Source: Oscillospiraceae bacterium | GTDB lineage: Bacteria > Bacillota > Clostridia > WRCU01 | Assembly: GCA_009783805.1 (NCBI GenBank) | Contig: WRCU01000142.1 | Coordinates: forward strand, 1 to 5,230 | DNA length: 5,230 nucleotides | Reading direction: 5' to 3' | Part shown: positions 1 to 5,230 of the stretch, piece by piece | How the letters are laid out: every line of letters begins with the position of its first letter | Position numbering within the stretch: the stretch's first letter is position 1 | Program-made: the position numbers and the translations under genes | Notes under the pieces: model-generated | The model's input: only the letters and a program-made list of their open reading frames with translations | Told to the model about the DNA's origin: nothing | Databases searched by the model: none

Positions 1-1155
1 CACGCCATGGCCGGATTGGGTCCCCTGTCCCTGACCGGGCTCACGCCCCACCCCCACCTGACCCGCGGACTGGGGGGCCCCCTGGCCGCCTTGGGCGGCG
101 GCATGGTCAGCCCCGGCTCCCTGATACCCGTACCCGGAAACCGACGGCGCGGCCTCCCTACCCCTGCCTAATTGGGATGGGTATTGATCCTGGGCGTATC
201 CGGCGTCGAACTTCGTGGCTATGACGGTGATCAGCATCTCGTCGTCGAAGCTGTCGTCGATGGAAGTCCCCATTATTATGTTCGCGTCCGGGTCGACGTA
301 CTTGTTGATAATCCCCATCGCGGAGGTCATCTCCAGGAGGCCTATGCCGGCGTTGCCCGTGACGTTGACCAGGACGGCCATGGCGCCGTCGATGCTCGTC
401 TCCAGCAGCGGGCTGTGTATGGCCATCTCCACGGCGTCCTGCACCTTCGTCTCCCCCGACGCCCTGCCCACCCCCAGGTGGGCCATGCCGGCGTTGAACA
501 TGATGGTCTGCACGTCGGCGAAATCGAGGTTTATGTACCCCGGCGAAACCAACAGGTCGGATATGCCCTGGACGCCTTGCCTCAGCACGTCGTCGGCCAT
601 CCTGAACGCGTCCAGAAGCGTAGTCCTTTTATCAGCTATCTGTATGAGCTTCTCATTCGGTATTATGACCAGGGCGTCGACGACGGTGCTCAACTCCGTT
701 ATGCCCTGCTCCGCGAAGCGCATCCTCTTCATGCCCTCTATGGCGAACGGCTTGGTGACCACGCCGACGGTCAGGATCCCCAGCTCCTTGGCTATCTGCG
801 CCACCAGCGGCGTCGCGCCGGTCCCGGTACCGCCGCCCATCCCGGCGGTGATGAAGACCATGTCCGTCCCCTTGAGCACGGACGCTATGTCGTCGCGGCT
901 CTCGTTCGCGGCCTTTTGGCCTATGTCGGGGTTGGCGCCCGCCCCCAGCCCCTTCGTCACCTTCTCGCCTATCTGTATCTTCACGTTGGCGTTGGAACGC
1001 ATCAAGGCTTGTTTATCGGTATTTATGACGACGAACTCCACGCCGCGCAGGTTCTCGGCGATCATCCTGTTGACGGCGTTGTTCCCGCCGCCGCCGACCC
1101 CCACGACCTTCATCTGCGGCACAACGGGCGCAGTCTCAAATTGGAACTCGACCAA
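1..1155 (-). CDS. ftsZ: Cell division protein FtsZ, 3'-truncated by the window edge
   Basis: FtsZ is the tubulin-like GTPase that polymerises under the membrane into the ring that organises division. The frame is open for 385 codons to base 1 with no stop. Numbered from a TTG start at 1155, the nucleotide-binding motif [13 protein letters not shown] begins at about residue 19, the tubulin signature GGGTGTG is at 107-113, and the catalytic T7 loop NLDFADV is at 209-215 with both aspartates (211 and 214). The globular part ends near residue 317 (TVIATKFDA). A low-complexity Gly/Gln/Ala linker follows. The C-terminal peptide that normally binds FtsA lies outside the window. I chose the TTG because it gives VEFQFETAP, very like the MLEF-type start of Bacillus FtsZ, and GGAAGGGG lies 9 nt upstream. 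An in-frame ATG at 1179 would add eight residues (MRRKGIEA) but has no clear ribosome site and abuts a hairpin. The family call is essentially certain; the start is moderately so. Confidence 0.97.
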   Translation of the reverse strand, partial: MVEFQFETAPVVPQMKVVGVGGGGNNAVNRMIAENLRGVEFVVINTDKQALMRSNANVKIQIGEKVTKGLGAGANPDIGQKAANESRDDIASVLKGTDMVFITAGMGGGTGTGATPLVAQIAKELGILTVGVVTKPFAIEGMKRMRFAEQGITELSTVVDALVIIPNEKLIQIADKRTTLLDAFRMADDVLRQGVQGISDLLVSPGYINLDFADVQTIMFNAGMAHLGVGRASGETKVQDAVEMAIHSPLLETSIDGAMAVLVNVTGNAGIGLLEMTSAMGIINKYVDPDANIIMGTSIDDSFDDEMLITVIATKFDAGYAQDQYPSQLGRGREAAPSVSGYGYQGAGADHAAAQGGQGAPQSAGQVGVGREPGQGQGTQSGHGV

Positions 1156-1164
1156 GGCCTCTAT

Positions 1165-1172
1165 CCCCTTCC
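1165..1172 (-). promoter_or_regulatory. Ribosome binding site supporting the TTG start of ftsZ
   Basis: The sequence GGAAGGGG ends 9 nt before the TTG at 1155. A shorter GAGG at 1161-1158 lies only 2 nt before that codon, probably too close. The alternative ATG at 1179 is preceded by a GC-rich hairpin rather than a purine-rich site. This is the main sequence reason, with protein alignment from memory, for preferring the TTG. Confidence 0.5.
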
Positions 1173-1179
1173 GTCGCAT

Positions 1180-1198
1180 GGCCGCCAGCTTTGCGGCC
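1180..1198 (-). repeat. GC-rich hairpin in the ftsZ leader
   Basis: On the coding strand GGCCGC (1198-1193) and GCGGCC (1185-1180) are perfect inverted repeats around a 7-nt loop, AAAGCTG. All six stem pairs are G-C. No T-run follows, so this is not an intrinsic terminator. It lies between the candidate ftsZ promoter and the chosen start, and touches the alternative ATG at 1179. In RNA it could block that ATG or affect leader stability; either role is inference. Confidence 0.45.
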
Positions 1199-1229
1199 GC
1201 GATGATTTTGGCGTCGTATGTATGCCGAA

Positions 1230-1258
1230 ATAATATATTAACGAAAAAAATATGACAA
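1230..1258 (-). promoter_or_regulatory. Candidate sigma-70-type promoter for ftsZ
   Basis: A -35 box TTGTCA (1258-1253, five of six matches to TTGACA) and a -10 box TATTAT (1235-1230, five of six to TATAAT) are separated by the ideal 17 nt. The site begins 8 nt after the ftsA stop, in the most AT-rich stretch of a GC-rich window, with a run of seven T in the spacer. A start of transcription near 1223 would give a leader of about 68 nt to the TTG at 1155. Extra promoters directly ahead of ftsZ are well known in other bacteria. Confidence 0.65.
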
Positions 1259-1265
1259 GCGGATC

Positions 1266-2489
1266 TTACTTCCTTATGAAATCCATGAAGCTCTTTTTCA
1301 GCTTATTTATCAGGGTCACCGGGTCCTTGCCGTTCCTCGCGACGACGTTCGCGTACTGCCCCTTTTCGGGCCTGGACGATAGGAAGTCTATTATGGAACA
1401 AACGTTCACGTACTCCTTGCCGGGTATGCCGTACGTCTTGTAGCTGAGGACGCGCACGGGGATCCCGAACACGGACTCCGCTATCTCCTTCGAGCCGGAC
1501 ATGGGCTCTATCCCGCCTCCCGTGAGCACCACCGACCTGATCGGCGTGCCGGAGCAGTCGAAAACCGCCTCCCTGCAGATTTGAAAGATTTCGCACACCC
1601 TGGCCTCGAAGACCTCGACGAGGTCCGATACCAAGAACTTGTTCCGCTCCCCGTTGCTGATGTCTTCCAAGGACACGTATTGATTGTTCATGATCTTGCC
1701 GACCGAGGCTATGTTGAGCTCCTTCTTGATCTTTTCGCTGTCTGCGGCCGTCACGTTGAAGACGAGGCTGACGTCGTTCGACATGTGCTGCCCGCCCACC
1801 GGAAGGCTCCTGCAGGCCCTCATGTTCATCTCATGGTACACGTATATGTCGGTGGATTCGCCCCCGACGTCTATAATCGCAGCGCCACCCTTTTTTTCGT
1901 CCTCGCTCAGTATCATCTCGCCCAGCGAGAGCCCCGACGGTATCAGCCCGTCGATCTCTATGCCCGACTTCTGGAAGCACTTGGTAAGGGCGTTGACGTA
2001 TGAGGACTTCGCGCTGATGACGACCGCGTCCATGGTCAGCCCTTTGCCCGTGAGCCCTATCGGGTCGGTCACCTCGCCGTAGTCGTCGACGGTGTACGAG
2101 TCGCTCAACACCTGCAGCACGAAGTAGCCCACCTCATTCTCCGTGTCCTTCGCGGCGTCCATGACGGCGTTGATGTCGGCCTGCCCTATCTCGCGGTCGG
2201 GGTCCGTGGGGATCCTGACGCGCTTGTCCCTCACCGTCAGCTGGTCGGCGTCGAGGTTCACGTACAGCGACCTTATGTCGGCCTCGGCCTTCGCGCACAT
2301 GTCCGTTAGTATGGACTTTACGCATTCCGAGAGGTTGTCGATGTCTATGATGACGCCTTTCTTCACGTAGCAGCCATGCCTGACCGACTCACCCAAAATC
2401 GTGTGCCTGCCGCTGTTGACCTCTACGGCCACGCCGCACACCTTCGAGGAGCCTATGTCTATCGCGGCGTATGTGTACGCGGAACTCAA
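1266..2489 (-). CDS. ftsA: Cell division protein FtsA
   Basis: FtsA is the actin-like ATP-binding protein that tethers FtsZ filaments to the cytoplasmic membrane and recruits later division proteins. The 407-residue length is normal for the family. The phosphate-1 motif [12 protein letters not shown] is at 9-20, the FtsA-specific 1C domain lies at roughly 85-165, phosphate-2 ([13 protein letters not shown]) is at 206-218, and the adenosine motif VLTGGGIE is at 321-328. The last 18 residues ([17 protein letters not shown] region, about 390-407) form a plausible amphipathic membrane-targeting helix. In phosphate-2 a Glu stands where Gly is common. The stretch after the adenosine motif ([15 protein letters not shown]) departs from the usual YATAVGL-type sequence. 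The TTG start is well fixed: an in-frame TGA stands at 2495-2493, only one codon further upstream, and no ATG occurs in frame before residue 64. The gene follows ftsQ by 151 nt and precedes ftsZ by about 110 nt, each gap with its own candidate promoter. Confidence 0.97.
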   Translation of the reverse strand: MSSAYTYAAIDIGSSKVCGVAVEVNSGRHTILGESVRHGCYVKKGVIIDIDNLSECVKSILTDMCAKAEADIRSLYVNLDADQLTVRDKRVRIPTDPDREIGQADINAVMDAAKDTENEVGYFVLQVLSDSYTVDDYGEVTDPIGLTGKGLTMDAVVISAKSSYVNALTKCFQKSGIEIDGLIPSGLSLGEMILSEDEKKGGAAIIDVGGESTDIYVYHEMNMRACRSLPVGGQHMSNDVSLVFNVTAADSEKIKKELNIASVGKIMNNQYVSLEDISNGERNKFLVSDLVEVFEARVCEIFQICREAVFDCSGTPIRSVVLTGGGIEPMSGSKEIAESVFGIPVRVLSYKTYGIPGKEYVNVCSIIDFLSSRPEKGQYANVVARNGKDPVTLINKLKKSFMDFIRK

Positions 2490-2499
2490 ATGTCATCAA

Positions 2500-2504
2500 C
2501 CCCT
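2500..2504 (-). promoter_or_regulatory. Ribosome binding site deciding the TTG start of ftsA
   Basis: AGGGG ends 10 nt before the TTG at 2489. A nearby ATG at 2496 is in a different frame and gives no recognisable FtsA sequence. With the in-frame TGA at 2495-2493, the TTG is the only reasonable start. The spacing is at the long end of the normal range, so initiation may be modest. Confidence 0.55.
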
Positions 2505-2521
2505 AGGTTATTTATGGCTTG

Positions 2522-2546
2522 GGCGACGGACGATAGCGATGTCGCC
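2522..2546 (-). repeat. Inverted repeat in the ftsA leader
   Basis: GGCGAC (2546-2541) and GTCGCC (2527-2522) are perfect 6-nt inverted repeats with a 13-nt spacer. They begin just after the candidate -10 box and straddle the predicted transcription start. It could be an operator half-site pair or a weak stem-loop. Six-base matches of this kind also arise by chance in GC-rich DNA, so support is low. Confidence 0.25.
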
Positions 2547-2549
2547 GGC

Positions 2550-2579
2550 ATTCTACCATTCATCCGCCCGAGTTTGCAA
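2550..2579 (-). promoter_or_regulatory. Candidate promoter for ftsA(-ftsZ)
   Basis: The 151-nt gap between ftsQ and ftsA contains TTGCAA (2579-2574, four of six matches to the -35 consensus) and TAGAAT (2555-2550, five of six to the -10 consensus), 18 nt apart. Transcription would start near 2543, with a leader of about 53 nt before the ftsA TTG. It is weaker by sequence than the ftsZ promoter. I see no other gene in the gap and no intrinsic terminator after ftsQ, so read-through from upstream is also expected. Confidence 0.45.
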
Positions 2580-2640
2580 CGCGCCGGCCGTAGTGCCCGG
2601 GCGTATGCCAAGGCGCCGCGCAGCCCGTTCCCATGCCCGC

Positions 2641-3447
2641 TCATCCGCCTTCCTTCGGTATGACGTTTATGTTCCTCCCCGAGAACAGGATCCTGACCCC
2701 CGACCCCATCTCCGGACCTTCCAGCGACAGCAGCACCTGCTTGACCGCGTCCACCTTGTACACGAGCCTCTCCATCTCGTCGAAGACCACGTCCACCCCC
2801 CCCTCCAGCCGGAGGATCGGGCCCGCGACGTCGCCCACGTCGACGCATTCCACCCTGTCGCCCAGCGCGTCCCCGCCGTCCCTGTCGCTTTCGCATATGG
2901 CCGCCCATATGAGCGCGAAGTTTTCAAACTTGTAGTAGTCCTCCCCTTCCAGCGCGCCCCCTATGGGCGCGGCCCCCAACTCGATGCCCACGATCGTGGG
3001 GAGCGCGCGGCGGTCGCCTTCGGCGGCCCTGTCCACGACGTACGCGTCCCCGTCCACCAGGTAGCCTCCGGATGACGAGATGACGGCCATCGGGACCCTC
3101 TCGCTCACCTCAATGGTGAACCGCCCCATCGGCGAATACCTGACGGTGACCTCCTTAATGTATGGCCTGCCCTTCGCTATGAGCCACTCACGGTTCATCA
3201 GCCTCAGCGACAGCAGATTTTTAAGGTTGGCCGTCAACCCTTCGGCGCCCATCAGGAAGGTCAAGGCGTTTTGCCCCAGCTCAACCCCTGAGTCCCTCAC
3301 TATGTCCTCCTCCCGGTAGCGGGTGTTGCCCTTCACCTCTATCGAGGTCACGTTCAATACCGGCGAGAAGGCCGCCACGCCCAAGATCGACGCGACCGCC
3401 AATGCGGACGCGGCCGCCAGGACCCATTTTCTGCCGATCCCCCACAC
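2641..3447 (-). CDS. ftsQ: Cell division protein FtsQ/DivIB (POTRA domain)
   Basis: FtsQ (DivIB) is a single-pass membrane protein of the divisome; with FtsB and FtsL it controls the septal synthase FtsW-FtsI. Numbered from GTG 3447 (268 residues, normal length), a short basic tail (GRK) leads into one membrane segment at about 8-28. The outside POTRA domain then opens with VTSIEVKGNTRYREEDIV (about 33-50) and closes with FTIEVSERVPMAVI (about 110-123). The beta domain follows, with GYLVDGDAYVV, LPTIVG and a final VRILFSGRNINVIPK. The POTRA region looks somewhat longer than usual between its first helix and KEVTVRYSPMGR. I prefer GTG 3447 because AGGTGG ends 9 nt before it. GTG 3456 is in frame and adds three residues (MGG), but would have that site directly against it. 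The gene follows ftsW by only 7-16 nt. POTRA proteins can be hard to tell apart, but the position before ftsA fixes the identity. Confidence 0.92.
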   Translation of the reverse strand: MWGIGRKWVLAAASALAVASILGVAAFSPVLNVTSIEVKGNTRYREEDIVRDSGVELGQNALTFLMGAEGLTANLKNLLSLRLMNREWLIAKGRPYIKEVTVRYSPMGRFTIEVSERVPMAVISSSGGYLVDGDAYVVDRAAEGDRRALPTIVGIELGAAPIGGALEGEDYYKFENFALIWAAICESDRDGGDALGDRVECVDVGDVAGPILRLEGGVDVVFDEMERLVYKVDAVKQVLLSLEGPEMGSGVRILFSGRNINVIPKEGG

Positions 3448-3458
3448 CCCCCCCACCC
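3439..3458 (-). promoter_or_regulatory. G-quadruplex-type G-run cluster on the ftsQ start
   Basis: On the coding (mRNA-like) strand there is a G3 run (3458-3456), one T, a G8 run (3454-3447), the trinucleotide TGT, and a G5 run (3443-3439). Splitting the G8 run gives four tracts of three G with loops of 1, 2 and 3 nt, which fits the standard quadruplex motif. It covers both candidate GTG starts and adjoins the ribosome site at 3462-3457. Whether it folds in RNA is inference. Confidence 0.4.
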
Positions 3459-3462
3459 ACCT
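3457..3462 (-). promoter_or_regulatory. Ribosome binding site of ftsQ
   Basis: AGGTGG begins 1 nt after the ftsW TAG stop (3466-3464) and ends 9 nt before GTG 3447. It has zero spacing to GTG 3456, which is why the downstream GTG is preferred. The closeness to the ftsW stop suggests translational coupling. Confidence 0.45.
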
Positions 3463-3463
3463 G

Positions 3464-4597
3464 CTACCGGCAATACCTGGATATGTTGAGGAGCATCGCG
3501 ACGTTCGCCATCATCAATATCAACGACGTACCCCCATAGCTGAAGAACGGCAAAGGCATCCCCGTCACCGGAAATATTCCGGAGACCACGCAAAGGTTTA
3601 TCAGGAACTGGACGGCTATCAGGCCCGTGACCCCAGCCGCGATGAGGCCGCTGGCCTGATCGGGCGCCTTCATCGCCACCCTGGCCCCTTTCCATATCAG
3701 GATCGCGAACAAGACGATGATGATCATGACGCCGACGAAACCCAGCTCCTCGGCCACGATGGCGAATATGAAGTCATTGTGCGGCTCGGGCAGGTAGGCG
3801 AACTTCTGCACGCTCCCCCCCAACCCCTTCCCGAACAGCCCCCCGGAGCCTATCGCGATGATCGACTGGTTCAACTGCCAAAGGCTGCCGAGCTTGTCCC
3901 CCTCATCGCCGAAGAACGCGACTATCCTGTTCCTTGCGTAGTCCGAGAGCATCACTATCGGCCCCAGCACGAGGGCGGCGGCCCCCGCCAGGACCGCGAC
4001 CGCCCGCAGCCTCATCCCCGCCGCGAACAGCATAATGGCCGTCACGGCCAGCATGAGAATGGCGCAGCTCTTGTGCGGCTGCATGAATATGAGCGCGATG
4101 GGCGGCGCTATTATGGCCATGGCCTTGGCGGCCACAACCAGCGTCTCCTTCGTGCCCAGGTCGGCGAGCCCCTTCCCGCCGGCCTTCGAGAGCATATGGG
4201 CCAATGCCAGTATCAGCGCGAGCTTGGCCAGCTCCGAGGGCTGGAACGTGAAGGATTCGTTCCCGATCCATCGGGTCGCCCCATTCATCTCCACGTTGAT
4301 TGGGCCCACGATCACGAGCAGCAACGCGACTATGGACAGGACATACGATGCGGCGGCCAGCTTGCCTATGTGCCTGCGGTAGTCGACCAGCAGGACGGCC
4401 GCCATCGCCGCCAAACCCAAGCCTATGAGCATGAACTGCCTCTTCAGGAAGTAGAACCTGTCGCCGTAGGCCGCGTAGGCCTGTATAGAGCTGGAGCTGA
4501 TGAGCATAATGGAGCCTATGGCGAGGAGCAGCAAGAAGACCAGCAATATGGAGAAGTCCATGGGCCTCCTCCTCACCCTATCGGCCGCCGCCTCCAT
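3464..4597 (-). CDS. ftsW: Septal peptidoglycan glycosyltransferase FtsW (SEDS family)
   Basis: FtsW polymerises lipid II into glycan strands at the septum together with a class B penicillin-binding protein. The 377 residues form about ten membrane segments, the first at about 15-33. SEDS hallmarks are visible: GATRWIGNESFTFQPSELAK (106-125); PEPHNDFIFAIVAEELGFVG (270-289), in which Asp275 matches the essential aspartate; and the signature around GIFPVTGMPLPFFSYGGTS (340-358). Where many homologues read QPDLGT, this one has QPHKSC (173-178). RodA is the main alternative; the position among mraY, ftsQ, ftsA and ftsZ favours FtsW. I chose ATG 4597, 15 nt after the mraY stop, because RVRRRP ahead of MDF gives a positively charged cytoplasmic end like that of relatives. 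ATG 4561 (Met13) has an excellent AGGAGG 6 nt upstream and is a serious rival; it would give 365 residues. Confidence 0.95.
   Translation of the reverse strand: MEAAADRVRRRPMDFSILLVFLLLLAIGSIMLISSSSIQAYAAYGDRFYFLKRQFMLIGLGLAAMAAVLLVDYRRHIGKLAAASYVLSIVALLLVIVGPINVEMNGATRWIGNESFTFQPSELAKLALILALAHMLSKAGGKGLADLGTKETLVVAAKAMAIIAPPIALIFMQPHKSCAILMLAVTAIMLFAAGMRLRAVAVLAGAAALVLGPIVMLSDYARNRIVAFFGDEGDKLGSLWQLNQSIIAIGSGGLFGKGLGGSVQKFAYLPEPHNDFIFAIVAEELGFVGVMIIIVLFAILIWKGARVAMKAPDQASGLIAAGVTGLIAVQFLINLCVVSGIFPVTGMPLPFFSYGGTSLILMMANVAMLLNISRYCR
4568..4573 (-). promoter_or_regulatory. Strong internal Shine-Dalgarno match ahead of Met13 of ftsW
   Basis: AGGAGG lies 6 nt before the in-frame ATG at 4561. 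It is the best ribosome-site match in the window, but it also encodes part of the Arg-Arg-Arg run of the longer reading, so it could be coincidental. The upstream ATG at 4597 has only G-runs (seven G, C, three G) before it. Confidence 0.4.
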
Positions 4598-4612
4598 ATG
4601 CCCGCCCCCCCG

Positions 4613-5230
4613 CTACGCCGCGCCGGCGAAGTACCCTGCCAACGGGAACGCGGCCGCGCACAGGAGTATCTCGGCCACCCACGCGCCGTACACGATCGTC
4701 GTCTCCTTCATCCCGACTTCCTCGAAGTGGTGGTGCAAAGGCGCCATTTTGAAGACCCTTTTTCCGCGCAGCTTGAAGGAGGCTACCTGGATGATCACCG
4801 AAAGCGACTCCACGATGAACGGGAGCCCCACTATGAGCAGGATGAAGGGCATCCTCACCATCACCGCTATCGAGCTGATCGCACCGCCTATGGCGAGCGA
4901 GCCCGTGTCGCCCATCCATACCCTGGCGGGGCTCAGGTTGAAGGCTAGGAACCCGAGGCAACCCCCGGCCATCAGCGCGGAGAACACCTTCGCCAAGCCC
5001 GCCTCATATATGTCCCTGAGCTCAGGCACGTATGAGATCGCCGCGCAGAAGAAGACGAACACGACGACGGCGATACCCGCCAGCAGGCCGTCCAGCCCGT
5101 CCGTGAGGTTCGAGGAGTTCGACATCGCAAGCATGAGCAGCGTGGTGAACACTATGAAGAACCATCCGCTGTTGACGGGGCCGACGAACGGCACCATGAT
5201 CTCGTAGCCGTACCCCGAAAGGAACACCAC
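4613..5230 (-). CDS. mraY: MraY, phospho-MurNAc-pentapeptide transferase, 5'-truncated by the window edge
   Basis: MraY is an integral membrane enzyme that moves phospho-MurNAc-pentapeptide from its UDP carrier to undecaprenyl phosphate, giving lipid I. The window holds the last 205 residues of a protein usually 320-360 long. The two GTG codons at the right edge are internal valines, not a start, so the N-terminal DD active-site motif is outside. Visible hallmarks, numbered from the edge, are NLTDGLDGL at 41-49, FNLSPARVWMGDTGSLAIGG at 97-116 with the Mg-binding aspartate of MGDTG, and APLHHHFEEVG at 163-173 with the three histidines. Several hydrophobic segments lie between them. Before NLTDG this protein reads SNSS rather than the usual NAV. 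MGDTGSLA followed by HHHFE separates it from WecA/TagO relatives. It ends with TAG at 4615-4613, and ftsW follows with no murD between. Confidence 0.96.
   Translation of the reverse strand: MVFLSGYGYEIMVPFVGPVNSGWFFIVFTTLLMLAMSNSSNLTDGLDGLLAGIAVVVFVFFCAAISYVPELRDIYEAGLAKVFSALMAGGCLGFLAFNLSPARVWMGDTGSLAIGGAISSIAVMVRMPFILLIVGLPFIVESLSVIIQVASFKLRGKRVFKMAPLHHHFEEVGMKETTIVYGAWVAEILLCAAAFPLAGYFAGAA

Noticed and set aside
70..86. A G6/C5 palindrome that could look like a terminator stem
   Set aside because: It lies inside the ftsZ linker coding sequence (Gln-Gly-Ala-Pro-Gln), has no loop and no following T-run.
1180..1254. Extension of ftsZ further upstream in frame, to ATT or ATA codons
   Set aside because: The frame is open there, but it would need very rare start codons and would run through the candidate promoter. 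The FtsZ family does not need a longer N-terminus.
172..1255. Two overlapping plus-strand open frames of about 350 codons
   Set aside because: Both are antisense to ftsZ, whose minus-strand reading carries every FtsZ motif. Neither product resembles a known protein.
2580..2640. GC-rich palindromes just after the ftsQ stop, considered as a terminator
   Set aside because: The possible stems are imperfect or only 5-6 bp and no T-run follows on the coding strand, so an intrinsic terminator is not supported.
2486..2908. A minus-strand frame of 140 codons overlapping ftsQ and filling the ftsQ-ftsA gap
   Set aside because: It is an out-of-frame reading of ftsQ, very rich in Arg and Gly, with no domain. 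FtsQ is intact in the other frame.
2401..3075. A plus-strand frame of 224 codons crossing the ftsQ-ftsA gap
   Set aside because: It is antisense to ftsQ and the start of ftsA, has shadow-like composition, and nothing supports its expression.
3323..4948. A 541-codon open frame on the plus strand
   Set aside because: It lies antisense across ftsQ, ftsW and mraY, crosses two gene junctions, and its product is rich in His, Arg, Gln, Pro and Gly with no recognisable domain. Codon bias in GC-rich genes commonly leaves such antisense frames open.
5225..5230. The GTG codons at the right edge as a start for mraY
   Set aside because: The protein would lack about one third of MraY, including its first active-site motif. 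The gene is cut by the window edge.
1..5230. A hidden novel system such as defence, a toxin-antitoxin pair or a mobile element
   Set aside because: Nearly every base is accounted for by five core division genes and two short gaps. I saw no transposase, terminal repeats, repeat array or tRNA.

Overview
This is one strand of a bacterial division and cell-wall (dcw) gene cluster. All five recognisable genes lie on the minus strand, so the transcript reads from right to left: mraY (5'-truncated by the right edge), ftsW, ftsQ, ftsA and ftsZ (3'-truncated by the left edge). About 95% of the window is coding. I see no RNA gene, mobile element, CRISPR array or plus-strand gene.

Layout in transcription order. 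The C-terminal two thirds of MraY occupies 5230 to 4613. After 15 nt comes FtsW (4597 to 3464), and 7 to 16 nt after that FtsQ/DivIB (GTG start, ending at 2641). A 151-nt non-coding gap holds a candidate promoter and an inverted repeat. FtsA follows (TTG start at 2489, ending at 1266). A second gap of about 110 nt holds a stronger candidate promoter (TTGTCA, 17 nt, TATTAT) and a hairpin. FtsZ then starts at about 1155 and runs off the left edge inside its Gly/Gln-rich linker.

How the genes work together. MraY makes lipid I, the first membrane-linked precursor of peptidoglycan. FtsW is the SEDS-family glycosyltransferase that polymerises the finished precursor at the septum. FtsQ links the division complex across the membrane and regulates FtsW with its partner transpeptidase. 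FtsA anchors FtsZ filaments to the membrane, and FtsZ forms the ring that organises the machine. The layout suggests one tightly packed membrane-enzyme block (mraY-ftsW-ftsQ), with the cytoskeletal pair ftsA and ftsZ each given an extra promoter.

Compared with the textbook order (mraY-murD-ftsW-murG-murC-murB/ddl-ftsQ-ftsA-ftsZ), all the soluble mur/ddl genes are missing from between these genes. The organism is a bacterium of roughly 60% G+C (estimated by eye). It uses ATA and AGG codons freely and starts at least two genes with GTG or TTG. The start of FtsZ (VEF..., [13 protein letters not shown]) resembles Firmicutes-type FtsZ, but I cannot assign a phylum from this alone. I found no previously undescribed system. 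The points most worth checking are the pruned cluster, the ftsZ promoter with its leader hairpin, and a G-quadruplex-type tract on the ftsQ start.
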